A stretch of 53,114 nucleotides of DNA, taken from Candidatus Rokuibacteriota bacterium (GTDB lineage Bacteria; Methylomirabilota; Methylomirabilia; Rokubacteriales; CSP1-6). Position 1 is the first letter of the stretch; every line of letters starts with the position of its first letter. Location of the stretch: positions 1-53,114 of the forward strand of contig JACPIQ010000030.1 in assembly GCA_016188005.1 (NCBI GenBank). Reading direction: 5' to 3'. Below, piece after piece: positions 8,696 to 16,910 of this stretch. The position numbers were made by a program, and so were the translations under genes. Below the pieces are notes generated by a model. The model saw only the letters and a list, made by a program, of their open reading frames with translations, was not told the DNA's origin and did not search any database.

Positions 8696-9703
8696 ATGGC
8701 CGTGCCGCCGCGCTACCCACTCGCGCTCGCCCCGACGCCGATCCTCAAGCTCGACCGCCTCTCCGCCCAGCTCGGCGTCGAGCTCTATCTCAAGCGGGAC
8801 GACCTGACCGGCCTCCTCGAGTCGGGGAACAAGGTCCGCAAGCTGGAGTTCCTGGTGGGGGAGGCGGTCGCCCAGGGGGCCGACACGCTCATCACGTGCG
8901 GGACGCTCCAGTCCAACTGCTGTCGCGCGGTGTCGGCGGTGGCGGCGCGGCTGGGGCTCCGGGCCGTCCTCGCAGTAAAGGGTGGCAAGCCCGAAGCCTA
9001 TGACGGGAACCTGCTCCTGGACCGGCTGCTCGGCGCCGATGTCCGGTATCTGTCGGGCGCCGAGTTCGAGCGCGTGGACCAGGTGCTCGCGGACCTCGCC
9101 GACGAGGTGAGGGCGCGGGGCGGCCGGCCCTACGTCATCCCGGAGAGCGGCTCCAACGAGGTGGGGGCGCTCGGCTACCTGGAATGCGCCGTGGAGCTGG
9201 CCGGACAGATCGGCCAGGGCGCGCCCCGCTTCGACAGCGTCGTCATCACGGCATTCAGCGGGAGCAGCCAGGCGGGGCTGCTGATGGGCAAGCAGCTGGC
9301 GGGCCTGCCCTCCGAGGTAGTGGGAGTGCCCATCGCACTGCCGGGCGCGCAGGTGCGCGACTACATCGCCCGGACCATGGTCAAGGCCATCACCCGGTTC
9401 GGCCTCGCCATCGAGGTGCCGAAGAGCATTCACCTGCTCGACGGCTATCAGGGCAGGGGGCGGGCCGCGGTGGGCGACGAGGAGCTCCGCACCGTCGTCC
9501 AGCTCGCGCGCCAGGAGGGCGTGGCCCTGGACCCCGTGTACACGGCCAAGGCCTTCGCCGGGCTCCTCGACACGCTCCGCAAGGACCCTCAGGCGCTGGG
9601 CCAGCGCGTGTGCTTCATCCACACGGGGGGAATCTTCAGCCTGTTCCCGTTCAGGGTGCCGCTCTCCCGGTTCCTGGACGGGGAGCCCCTCTTCTCCTCG
9701 TAG
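8696..9703 (+). CDS. D-cysteine desulfhydrase / ACC deaminase family PLP enzyme
   Basis: The 335-residue protein starts with the family section (TPILKLDRLSAQLGVELYLKRDDLTG) and has the PLP lysine Lys46 in SGNKVRKLE. TCGTLQSNCCRA and the C-terminal HTGG (binding the cofactor phosphate or ring) also match. Members either release H2S, pyruvate and ammonia from D-cysteine or deaminate aminocyclopropane carboxylate. The sequence alone does not decide between them. It is followed after 13 bp by an alpha/beta hydrolase gene, probably in the same operon. Confidence 0.87.
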   Translation: MAVPPRYPLALAPTPILKLDRLSAQLGVELYLKRDDLTGLLESGNKVRKLEFLVGEAVAQGADTLITCGTLQSNCCRAVSAVAARLGLRAVLAVKGGKPEAYDGNLLLDRLLGADVRYLSGAEFERVDQVLADLADEVRARGGRPYVIPESGSNEVGALGYLECAVELAGQIGQGAPRFDSVVITAFSGSSQAGLLMGKQLAGLPSEVVGVPIALPGAQVRDYIARTMVKAITRFGLAIEVPKSIHLLDGYQGRGRAAVGDEELRTVVQLARQEGVALDPVYTAKAFAGLLDTLRKDPQALGQRVCFIHTGGIFSLFPFRVPLSRFLDGEPLFSS

Positions 9704-9716
9704 CCCCGAGACAGCC

Positions 9717-10568
9717 GTGCCCGAGCTCTCGCTGGTGGGCGCCGATCTGGACGGGCTGAGCCTCCACTACGTCAGGGAGGGGCGCGGGCCTGCGACAGTC
9801 CTGATCCACGGCCTGGGCGGGTTCGCCGAGTCGTGGCGCGGCACCATCGCGGCCCTCAGGGGCCGGGGCACGGTGATCGCGCTCGACCTCCCGGGCTTTG
9901 GCCGATCCGCGAAGCCGCGGCGCGACTACCGGCTGTCCTTCCACGCCCGCGCGGTGGAGGGCCTGCTCTGCGCCCTTGGCGTCGAGCGCGTCCGGCTCGT
10001 GGGACACTCCCTCGGCGGCGCGGTGGCGGTGGCCCATGCCGTCCTCTTCCCCGACCGCGTGGAGCGCCTGGCGCTCCTCGGCGCCACCGTGCCCGGCTTT
10101 CCGCTGCGCGCGTCCCTCGCCTACCGCCTCATGGTGCTGCCCGGGGTCGGGGAGATCGTTTCGAGCCTCCTCACCCCCAGCCTCTGCGCGGCCGCGCTGG
10201 CCCGCTGCTTCGCCGCTCCCGAGCCCGACGAGATCGCGTTCCTCGTTTCCCACGAGTACGCCGCCCGCACGAGCCCGGCGGGTCGCGCCGCTTATCTCTC
10301 CACGCTCCGCTCGGTCAAGGCCGACTTCACCGCGGACGCCGCGGCGTGCCGGAGGGCGCTGGGTCGACTGGAGGTACCGTCGCTGATCGTCCACGGCCGG
10401 CAAGATCCGGTGGTCCCGATGTCGCATGCGGCGGCGGTGGCTCGGGAGCTGCCCGTGGCGGAGGGGCGTTGGCTCGACCGCTGCGGCCATTTCCCCCAGA
10501 TCGAGCATCCGGCCACGGTGAATGGTTGGCTGGCCGACTTCCTCTACGCGGGGACCCGCTCCCGCTGA
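9717..10568 (+). CDS. Alpha/beta hydrolase
   Basis: The 283-residue protein has the HG oxyanion motif (LIHGLGG), nucleophile elbow GHSLGG with Ser98, Asp in HGRQDPVVP and His in DRCGHFPQIEHP, a complete catalytic triad in the order of the haloperoxidase/MhpC-like branch. It starts with GTG at 9717, 13 bp behind the preceding stop. No signal peptide is seen. It may act on an ester or C-C bond substrate; nothing in the neighbourhood fixes this. Confidence 0.85.
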   Translation: MPELSLVGADLDGLSLHYVREGRGPATVLIHGLGGFAESWRGTIAALRGRGTVIALDLPGFGRSAKPRRDYRLSFHARAVEGLLCALGVERVRLVGHSLGGAVAVAHAVLFPDRVERLALLGATVPGFPLRASLAYRLMVLPGVGEIVSSLLTPSLCAAALARCFAAPEPDEIAFLVSHEYAARTSPAGRAAYLSTLRSVKADFTADAAACRRALGRLEVPSLIVHGRQDPVVPMSHAAAVARELPVAEGRWLDRCGHFPQIEHPATVNGWLADFLYAGTRSR

Positions 10569-10662
10569 CCCCACGCGGCCGTGCCGGCGACACCCGGCGG
10601 GCGACGCGGCGCCGCAGTGACCGCGACTGAGATCGCCCGAGCTATCGATCGAGCGCGAGGAT

Positions 10663-10881
10663 CCGGCGGGGGCGGGCGTGGCGAAGCCCGGGTGCCCGCG
10701 CCGGGGTCGACGGCGACTCGGATCGCGTGATGGAGGTCGCGCTGGGCGATCGTCCGGCGGGGGCGGGCGTGGCGAAGCCCGGGTGCCCGCGCCGGGGTCG
10801 ACGGCGACTCGGATCGCGTGACGGAGGTCGCGCTGGGCGATCGTCCGGCGGGGGCGGGCGTGGCGAAGCCCGGGTGCCCGC
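10663..10881. repeat. 91-bp tandem repeat, about 2.4 copies
   Basis: Copies begin at 10663, 10754 and 10845 (CCGGCGGGGGCGGGCG...), a period of exactly 91 bp. The first two are full length and nearly identical; the third stops after about 37 bp next to the stop codon of the minus-strand MBL gene. The period is not a multiple of three and no credible protein crosses it. The repeat fills most of the 319-bp gap 10569-10887 between two convergent genes. The section with TGGCGAAGCCCGGGTGCCCG has short inverted complementarity. Confidence 0.9.
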
Positions 10882-10887
10882 CCCACT

Positions 10888-11652
10888 TCAAAGAGAGTAG
10901 GTCTTGCCCTGCTCGAGGATGTGGATGCGGGCGGGGTCGATCTGGGCCAGCTCCTCGGCTGTCTCCTGGTACAGCTGGGGCTTGACGTGGAAGATCCAGA
11001 CGGGCAGCTCCGGGGGCATCTTGTCGATCTCGCGGCCCAGCATGGCCGGCGTGAGGTGGCCCGAGGCGCGCGCGTGAGCATCGAGCCGGTTGGGGAAGGC
11101 CGTCTCCACCACGAGGGCCTTGAGCCCGCGCATCTCTCTCGCTGCCTGCCACAAGCGCACCGTGGGGCCGGTGTCGCCGCTGTAGACGAATCCCGTCTCC
11201 CCATCGTGCACGATGAACCCCGCGGCGGCTACCGCATGATCCACCAGGATCGGCGTCACCCACAGGTCACCGACGCGCGCCTCGGCGTCCTCGGGGAGCG
11301 CGCGGAACCTCAGCACCGGCTCCGAGCGAGATGGGATCGCCGCGAAGTTCGGCCAGAGGAGGTCGTTGAAGGCATGGGTGCGGAGCGTGTCGATGACGGG
11401 GCCGATGCTGCAGGCGGTGACGTACCGCTCGGGAGCGATCATGGCCAGGGTGTCCGCGAGGAAGGCGAGGCCCACCGTGTGGTCCAGGTGGGCGTGGCTC
11501 AAGACGGCGTGCTCGACGGCGACCTGCTCGGGAACGGAGAGGAGGCCGCCGACCGTGCCGGCGTCCACCAGCACCCGGTCGTCCACCAGGAACGCCGATG
11601 GCCGCTGCCCCGGCCCCTCGCTGCCATAGGCCCCCAAAACCTTGAGCCTCAC
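10888..11652 (-). CDS. MBL-fold metallo-hydrolase, class II cyclic-nucleotide phosphodiesterase-like
   Basis: The 254-residue protein has the metallo-beta-lactamase motif SHAHLDHTVG, a later Asp in YSGDTGPT and a distal His-containing strand (IFHVKPQLYQET). The N-terminus MRLKVLGAYGSEGPGQRPSAFL is that of the class II 3',5'-cyclic AMP phosphodiesterase (PDE1/CpdP) and RNase Z-like branch. It could hydrolyse a cyclic nucleotide, but the substrate is not shown. It starts with GTG at 11650-11652. A promoter-like pair at 11699-11728 precedes it. It is divergent from the corrinoid protein gene. Confidence 0.8.
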   Translation of the reverse strand: MRLKVLGAYGSEGPGQRPSAFLVDDRVLVDAGTVGGLLSVPEQVAVEHAVLSHAHLDHTVGLAFLADTLAMIAPERYVTACSIGPVIDTLRTHAFNDLLWPNFAAIPSRSEPVLRFRALPEDAEARVGDLWVTPILVDHAVAAAGFIVHDGETGFVYSGDTGPTVRLWQAAREMRGLKALVVETAFPNRLDAHARASGHLTPAMLGREIDKMPPELPVWIFHVKPQLYQETAEELAQIDPARIHILEQGKTYSL

Positions 11653-11698
11653 CGGACCCCCATTCCCTCGGGCGGGCCCCGAGGCTGCGATTGCGCGG

Positions 11699-11728
11699 AT
11701 TCTAGTGTACCGGACGCAGGGCGGTCAA
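11699..11728 (-). promoter_or_regulatory. Sigma-70-type promoter for the MBL hydrolase gene
   Basis: On the minus strand TTGACC (11723-11728) and TAGAAT (11699-11704) are separated by 18 bp. The pair lies 46 bp upstream of the GTG start at 11652. Both boxes are close to the consensus and stand out in this GC-rich sequence. Confidence 0.5.
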
Positions 11729-11807
11729 GCCGAATGGCCCCGCGTGCGTGCGGGACCACCCTCCTTCGCCTTGCGGAGCTCTCCGGGCCTGTGGGAGAAT
11801 CCGACCC

Positions 11808-12485
11808 ATGGCCACGCTGCGCGCCGTCGACGGCTTCGATTTTCCCGCCATGGCACGGGCCCTCGTCCTCGGCGACAAGGACACCGTGTTCAGGATGACG
11901 CAGGAAGGCTTGGCGCTGGCGCTTCCGCCCACCGACCTCATCTTCCGCGGGCTCATCCCCGGCATGGACGTGGTGGGCGAGAAGTTCCGGCGGAACGAGT
12001 ACTACGTGCCGCAGGTGCTCCTGTCGGCCCGGGCCATGTACGCCGGGCTCGATCTGCTCAAGCCCCTGCTCACGGCCGCAGGGGCGGCGGGCCGGTCGCT
12101 GGGCGTCGTCGTCATCGGCACTGCCCAGGGCGACCTCCACGACATCGGCAAGAACCTGGTGGCGATGATGCTCGAGGGCGCTGGCTTCAAGGTGCACAAC
12201 CTCGGGCGGGACGTGGCGCCGGAGAAGTTCGTGGCGGCGGTGGAGGAGCACGGGGCCCAGATCGTGGGCATCTCGGCGCTCATGACCACCACCATGCCGG
12301 CTATGAAGCGCACCATCGACGCACTCCAGAAGGCCGGGCTCCGCGAGCGCGTCAAGGTCATGGTCGGCGGCGCCCCGGTGACCCAGGCCTACTGCGACGA
12401 GATCGGCGCCGACGGCTACGCCAGGGACTCCACCCTGGCGGTGGCGCGCGCCAAGGCGCTGATGGGCGTCGCGGCGCCCGTGTGA
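11808..12485 (+). CDS. Corrinoid (B12-binding) methyl-carrier protein
   Basis: The 225-residue protein has an N-terminal helical cap (about 1-90) and a cobalamin-binding Rossmann domain with GDLHDIGKNLV. His111 is the expected lower axial ligand to cobalt. The later VGISALMTTTMPAM and VGGAPVTQAY match MtaC/MtbC-type carriers and the B12 module of MetH. It shuttles a methyl group between two methyltransferases. The ATG at 11808 overlaps nothing upstream. Its TGA overlaps by one base the ATG of a homocysteine methyltransferase-type gene, so the two work as a pair. Confidence 0.93.
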   Translation: MATLRAVDGFDFPAMARALVLGDKDTVFRMTQEGLALALPPTDLIFRGLIPGMDVVGEKFRRNEYYVPQVLLSARAMYAGLDLLKPLLTAAGAAGRSLGVVVIGTAQGDLHDIGKNLVAMMLEGAGFKVHNLGRDVAPEKFVAAVEEHGAQIVGISALMTTTMPAMKRTIDALQKAGLRERVKVMVGGAPVTQAYCDEIGADGYARDSTLAVARAKALMGVAAPV

Positions 12486-13408
12486 TGGGCGCCCGGGGGC
12501 GCGGCTGGGAGATCGTCGAGCGCGCGGCGGCCGGGGAGCTCCTGGTCTTCGACGGGGGCTACGGCACGGCGCTCTTCGAGGCGGGGCTCGCCAACGGGGC
12601 CTGCCCCGAGCTCTGGAACGACACCCACGCCGACGTGGTGCGGAGCATCCACGCGGGCTACTTCGCGGCCGGCTCCGACCTCGCCGAGACGAACACCTTC
12701 GGTGGCACCCGGCTCAAGCTCCACGAGTACGGGCTCGGCGACCGCACCCGCGAGCTCAACGAGAAGGGGGCCAGGCTCGCCCGGGCCGCCTGCGCGCCCG
12801 GCGGGTACGTGGCGGGCTCGATGGGACCCACGAGCCGCCTGCCCGCCGAGTACGAGCCGCTGGGCGACACCAGCGACGCGCAGTACGTGGCGACCTTCAC
12901 GGAGCAGGCCGAGGCGCTGGCCGAGGGCGGCGTGGATCTCTTCGCCGTGGAGACCATGATGTTCCCCCAGGAGGCCGTGGCGGCCATCCGGGCCTGCAAG
13001 GCGGCCACCGACCTGCCCGTCATGGCCACCATGTTCTTCCAGTACGAGGAGCTGCACGACCGCGACCGGACCATGTGGGGCGAGAGCCCCGCGGACGTCG
13101 CGCGCAACCTGGTGGCTGCGGGGGCCGACATCGTGGGAATGAACTGCGGGCGCGGTCCGGACCGCGCCGTCGCCATCATCCGCGAGATGCGCGCGACCGT
13201 CCGCGTGCCGCTCGTCGCCTATCCCAACGCCGGCCTGCCGATCACCACGGGAAGCCGCACCACCTACGAGCTCGGCCCCGAGGCGATGGCCAAGGAGTAC
13301 CCCGCGCTGCTCGACGCCGGCTGCACCATCGTCGGCGGCTGCTGCGGCTCTGGCCCCGAGCACATCCGCCTCATTGCCGAGGTCGTCCGCTCCCGCCGCA
13401 AGCGGTGA
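12485..13408 (+). CDS. Homocysteine S-methyltransferase family protein
   Basis: This 307-residue TIM-barrel protein has the zinc cysteines of the family: Cys221 (MNCGRG) and Cys286/Cys287 (GGCCGSG). DGGYGTALFEAG and LAETNTFGGTRLKL are family sections near the N-terminus. Members transfer a methyl group to a thiol such as homocysteine. With the corrinoid protein directly upstream (one-base TGATG overlap) it looks like a split form of the MetH homocysteine and B12 modules. The acceptor could also be another thiol or amine. The start codon is fixed by the overlap. Confidence 0.9.
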   Translation: MGARGRGWEIVERAAAGELLVFDGGYGTALFEAGLANGACPELWNDTHADVVRSIHAGYFAAGSDLAETNTFGGTRLKLHEYGLGDRTRELNEKGARLARAACAPGGYVAGSMGPTSRLPAEYEPLGDTSDAQYVATFTEQAEALAEGGVDLFAVETMMFPQEAVAAIRACKAATDLPVMATMFFQYEELHDRDRTMWGESPADVARNLVAAGADIVGMNCGRGPDRAVAIIREMRATVRVPLVAYPNAGLPITTGSRTTYELGPEAMAKEYPALLDAGCTIVGGCCGSGPEHIRLIAEVVRSRRKR

Positions 13409-13478
13409 GCCTGCGCCTGTCCGCGCCCTGTTCCGGGCCGGTCGCCCTCCGCGACCTCCCGCCCCACATCCGGTCGGG

Positions 13479-14522
13479 GTGAGCGTGCTCCCCTGGGCGA
13501 CCATCGGGCGGCTGCTGGCGGCCGTGGCCGGGGTCTGGGTGTTCGCGCGGACGTGGCAGCTCTGGATGCTGCTGCTCACCGCGCTGATCCTAGCCGCGGC
13601 CATCCTCCCCGCGGCGCGCTGGGGGGACCGCCACCGCGTTCCCCGGCTCGCCACCGTGGCCGGCGTCTACCTGGGTGCGGCGCTCGTGGTCGCCGTGCTC
13701 GGGCGCTTCCTCGTCCCCGCCTTCGTCGAGCAGGGGACGCAGTTCGCGGCCCAGCTCCCGGCGCTCATCGAGAATGCGAAGGGCTGGGCGGCGCAGCTGG
13801 TCGCCTGGGGGGCGCGCTGGGAGATCCCGCTGCCCGCAGTGCCGGCGGGCGGCGAAGGCCTCACGGGCCTGGGCAAGATCCTGCTCGAGAACACGCTCCG
13901 CGCGACGGCCGGGGTCATCGGCGCTGTCGTGGGCTTCTTCCTCATCGTCGTCCTTGCCGCTTACCTCGTGATCGACGCGGAGCACCTCGGGCGCGCGCTG
14001 GCGGCGCTGCTGCCTGCAGCCCACCGGGAGCGCGCGGCAGCCCTGGCTCCCCCCGTGCTGGCCGTCATGGGAGGCTATGTCCGCGGCCAGTTCGTCGTGA
14101 GCCTGTGTGTCGGCGGGGTGATCGCGGCCGGGCTGGCGCTCCTGGGCGTGCCCTACTCGCTCCTGATCGGGGGCATCGCCGCGACGCTGAACGTGATCCC
14201 CTTCCTCGGCTCGCCGGCCGCCGCCGTGCTCGGCATCCTCTCCGCGTTCAACATCTCCGGCTCGCTTGCGCTCTGGACGGCCCTCCTCTTCTGGGGAGCC
14301 AATCTCCTGGAGGCCAAGCTCCTCGTGCCCTACTTCGTCGGCCGCGCCACGGGCCTGCACCCCGTCGCCGTGCTCCTCGGCATCCTGGGCGGCGCCCAGC
14401 TCGCGGGTCTGGTGGGGGCGCTGGTCGCCATCCCGCTCCTGGCCGGCGCCTGGGAGGTGGTGCGGCAGTGCTGGGTGGATTCCCCGGGGCGGGGCGCCGG
14501 GCTCGCCGCGCAACCGAAGTGA
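13479..14522 (+). CDS. AI-2E family transporter (PerM-like permease)
   Basis: The 347-residue protein has about eight hydrophobic segments in the AI-2E layout: two N-terminal pairs, a soluble stretch around residues 75-125, and a C-terminal set with SLLIGGIAATLNVIPFLGSP and GRATGLHPVAVLLG. Despite the name, most members export unknown solutes or are Na+/H+ antiporters. I chose GTG 13479; the frame is open from 13374, but that part overlaps the upstream gene and is not hydrophobic. It is followed after 16 bp by aroK. Confidence 0.85.
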   Translation: MSVLPWATIGRLLAAVAGVWVFARTWQLWMLLLTALILAAAILPAARWGDRHRVPRLATVAGVYLGAALVVAVLGRFLVPAFVEQGTQFAAQLPALIENAKGWAAQLVAWGARWEIPLPAVPAGGEGLTGLGKILLENTLRATAGVIGAVVGFFLIVVLAAYLVIDAEHLGRALAALLPAAHRERAAALAPPVLAVMGGYVRGQFVVSLCVGGVIAAGLALLGVPYSLLIGGIAATLNVIPFLGSPAAAVLGILSAFNISGSLALWTALLFWGANLLEAKLLVPYFVGRATGLHPVAVLLGILGGAQLAGLVGALVAIPLLAGAWEVVRQCWVDSPGRGAGLAAQPK

Positions 14523-14538
14523 TACGATTGCGCCTGCG

Positions 14539-15060
14539 ATGGCCGAGAACCTGATCCTCGTGGGCTTCATGGGCGCCGGCAAGTCCTCGGTCGGGCGCCT
14601 CCTGGCCAAGCGCTCGGGCCGCTGCTTCGTGGAGACCGACGACATGATCACCGGCCGGGAGGGGTGCTCCGTCCCCGAGATCTTCGCCCGGCACGGCGAG
14701 GCCCACTTCCGCGCCGCGGAGGAGGAGCTGCTGGGCCTCCTCGCCTTGAAGCAGGGGGAGGTCATCGCGACGGGGGGCGGGCTGCCCTGCCGCGAGGGGC
14801 GCATGGAGGCGCTCGCCGCGCTGGGCACCGTGATCTGGCTCGCCGGCGACTTCGACACCCTCTATGAGCGCGCGCGCCGCGCCGGCGACCGGCCGATGCT
14901 CGCGGGCCGGAGCCGCGGCGAGGCGGAGGCGCTCTACCGGTCGCGCGAGCCCTTTTACCGGCAGGCCGCGCTCACCGTGAACACCTCCGGCCTCGGCCCG
15001 GATGAGGTCGTAGCCCGGATCCTCAGCGCGCTCGCGGCCCGCGCGCAGGCGGCCCGCTAG
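14539..15060 (+). CDS. aroK: Shikimate kinase
   Basis: The 173-residue protein has the P-loop GFMGAGKSS (residues 9-17), the ETDD pair that binds shikimate and Mg2+, the TGGG motif and the lid segment DRPMLAGRS. It phosphorylates shikimate in aromatic amino acid synthesis. Length is normal for AroK. A TACGAT box ends 10 nt before the ATG at 14539. It ends one base before the next gene's ATG, so it is cotranscribed with the methyltransferase/MTHFR fusion; no other shikimate gene is nearby. Confidence 0.94.
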   Translation: MAENLILVGFMGAGKSSVGRLLAKRSGRCFVETDDMITGREGCSVPEIFARHGEAHFRAAEEELLGLLALKQGEVIATGGGLPCREGRMEALAALGTVIWLAGDFDTLYERARRAGDRPMLAGRSRGEAEALYRSREPFYRQAALTVNTSGLGPDEVVARILSALAARAQAAR

Positions 15061-15061
15061 C

Positions 15062-16906
15062 ATGGCCGCCCCCTTCGCCGCTCGCCTGGCCGAGCGCCCG
15101 CTCCTGGGCGACGGGGCCATGGGCACCATGCTCTACTCGCGCGGCGTGTCGCTGGACGCCTGCTTCGACGTCCTCAACGTCAACGAGCCGAAGCTCGTCC
15201 AGGCCATCCACGCCGAGTACATCGCGGCCGGCGCCGACTGCATCCAGACCAACACCTTCGGCGCCAACCGCTTCAAGCTCGGCATCCATGGGCTCGCCGC
15301 GAGGGTCGGGGAGATCAACCTCCGCGGGGTGAAGCTCGCGCGCGACGTGCGCGAGAGCATGGGGCGCGACGTCTTCGTCCTGGGCTCCGTGGGGCCGCTC
15401 GGCAAGTACCTGGCGCCCCTCGGCGCCGTGGAGCCCGGCGAGGCGGGCGCGGCCTTCCGCGAGCAGGCCGAGGGGCTGCTCGCGGGCGGGGTGGACGGCT
15501 TCGTCGTCGAGACCTTCTCCGATCTGACCGAGCAACGGCTGGCCGTGGAAGCCATCCGCTCCCTTTGCGATCTCCCCATCGTGGCGACGGCGGCCTTCAC
15601 CGACGAGAGCGTGACGTTCCTCGGCCGGAGCCCGCTGGAGGTGGTGCGGGCGCTCCGGGCGCTGGCGGTCGAGGCCGTGGGGGCGAACTGCTCGGTGGGC
15701 TCCAGCGTCCTGTATGACGTCCTCGAGCAGATGCTGCCCGAGGCGGGCGGGCTGCCCGTCGTGATCCAGCCCAACGCGGGCCTGCCGAGCCGCGTCGGCG
15801 AGCGGCTCATGTATCTCTCCTCGCCGGCTTACATGGCCGACTACGCCGCCCGCATGATCGCGGCCGGAGCCCGGATGGTCGGCGGCTGCTGCGGCACCAC
15901 GCCCCAGCACATCCGCGCCATGCGCGAGGCGGTGGACCGCCACGCCCCGGCGCGGGCGGCAGCCCGGGTGGCGCCGTCGGTGGCGCGCGTCGAGGCGGGC
16001 GTGACCGCCGCTCTGGGTCCCGCCGCAGGCCCCACGCGGCTCGCACGCGGGCTCGAGGCGGGGGAGTTCCTCGTCACGGTGGAGCTGGACCCGCCGCGCG
16101 GCCACAACATCGAGAAGCTCGTGCAGGGGGCCAAGCTCCTGAAGGAGCGCGGGGTCGAGATCCTCGACATCAACGACGGCTCCCTCGGGCGCGTGCGCAT
16201 GTCGGTGCTGCCGACGGCGATGCTGGTGCGCGAGGCCACGGGGCTCGACATCAACATGCACTTCACCTGCCGGGACCGGAACCTCATGGGCATCCAGGCC
16301 GATCTCCTCGGCGCGCATGCCATGGACATCCGCAACATCCTGGCCATGACGGGCGATCCGCCGCGCACCGGCGACTACGTCAACGCCACCGCCGTGTTCG
16401 ACGTGGATGCCATCGGTCTCATCCGCATCCTGGCCGGCATGAACCGGGGACTGGACGCCACCGGCACCTCCATCGGCGAGCCCACAGCCTTCTGCGTGGG
16501 CGCGGCGCTGAATCCGGCCGCCGGGGAACCGGGGCGGGAGATGGAGCGCTTCCTCCACAAGGTGGAGGCTGGCGCGCGCTGGGTCCAGACCCAGCCCGTC
16601 TACGATCTCGAGGTGCTCGATCGCTTCTTCGCCGGGACGCCTCCACCGGTGCCGGTGATCGTGGGGGTGCTGCCGCTGCACTCCTGGCGGCACGCGGAAT
16701 TTCTCCACAACGAGGTGCCGGGCATCACCATTCCGCACGGCGCCCGCGCCCGGATGCGCGAGGCCGGGGACCGGGCGCTCCGGGTGGGGATCGCCATGGC
16801 CCAGGAACTGGTGGGCCAGATCCGCCGCCGCTATGCCGGCGCCTACCTCATGCCCTCGTTCGGGCGCTTCGAGGTCGTGGCCGAAGTCCTCGAGGCGCTG
16901 CACTGA
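15062..16906 (+). CDS. Bifunctional homocysteine S-methyltransferase / methylenetetrahydrofolate reductase
   Basis: The 614-residue fusion has an N-terminal S-methyltransferase barrel (about 1-300) with zinc Cys210 (GANCSVG) and Cys276/277 (GGCCGTTPQHI). The C-terminal part (about 325-614) is a methylenetetrahydrofolate reductase barrel (VTVELDPPRGHN, then MTGDPPRTGDY and AGARWVQTQPVYD). The arrangement is that of Bacillus YitJ-type proteins. It makes methyl-THF and can pass methyl groups on to homocysteine. In this cluster it could feed or drain the corrinoid protein at 11808-12485. The ATG is one base after the aroK stop. Confidence 0.94.
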   Translation: MAAPFAARLAERPLLGDGAMGTMLYSRGVSLDACFDVLNVNEPKLVQAIHAEYIAAGADCIQTNTFGANRFKLGIHGLAARVGEINLRGVKLARDVRESMGRDVFVLGSVGPLGKYLAPLGAVEPGEAGAAFREQAEGLLAGGVDGFVVETFSDLTEQRLAVEAIRSLCDLPIVATAAFTDESVTFLGRSPLEVVRALRALAVEAVGANCSVGSSVLYDVLEQMLPEAGGLPVVIQPNAGLPSRVGERLMYLSSPAYMADYAARMIAAGARMVGGCCGTTPQHIRAMREAVDRHAPARAAARVAPSVARVEAGVTAALGPAAGPTRLARGLEAGEFLVTVELDPPRGHNIEKLVQGAKLLKERGVEILDINDGSLGRVRMSVLPTAMLVREATGLDINMHFTCRDRNLMGIQADLLGAHAMDIRNILAMTGDPPRTGDYVNATAVFDVDAIGLIRILAGMNRGLDATGTSIGEPTAFCVGAALNPAAGEPGREMERFLHKVEAGARWVQTQPVYDLEVLDRFFAGTPPPVPVIVGVLPLHSWRHAEFLHNEVPGITIPHGARARMREAGDRALRVGIAMAQELVGQIRRRYAGAYLMPSFGRFEVVAEVLEALH

Positions 16907-16910
16907 CCCG

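Noticed and set aside
10663-10881. Possible CRISPR array
   Set aside because: The repeat is a direct tandem with no unique spacers, only 2.4 units of 91 bp, and no cas gene is nearby.
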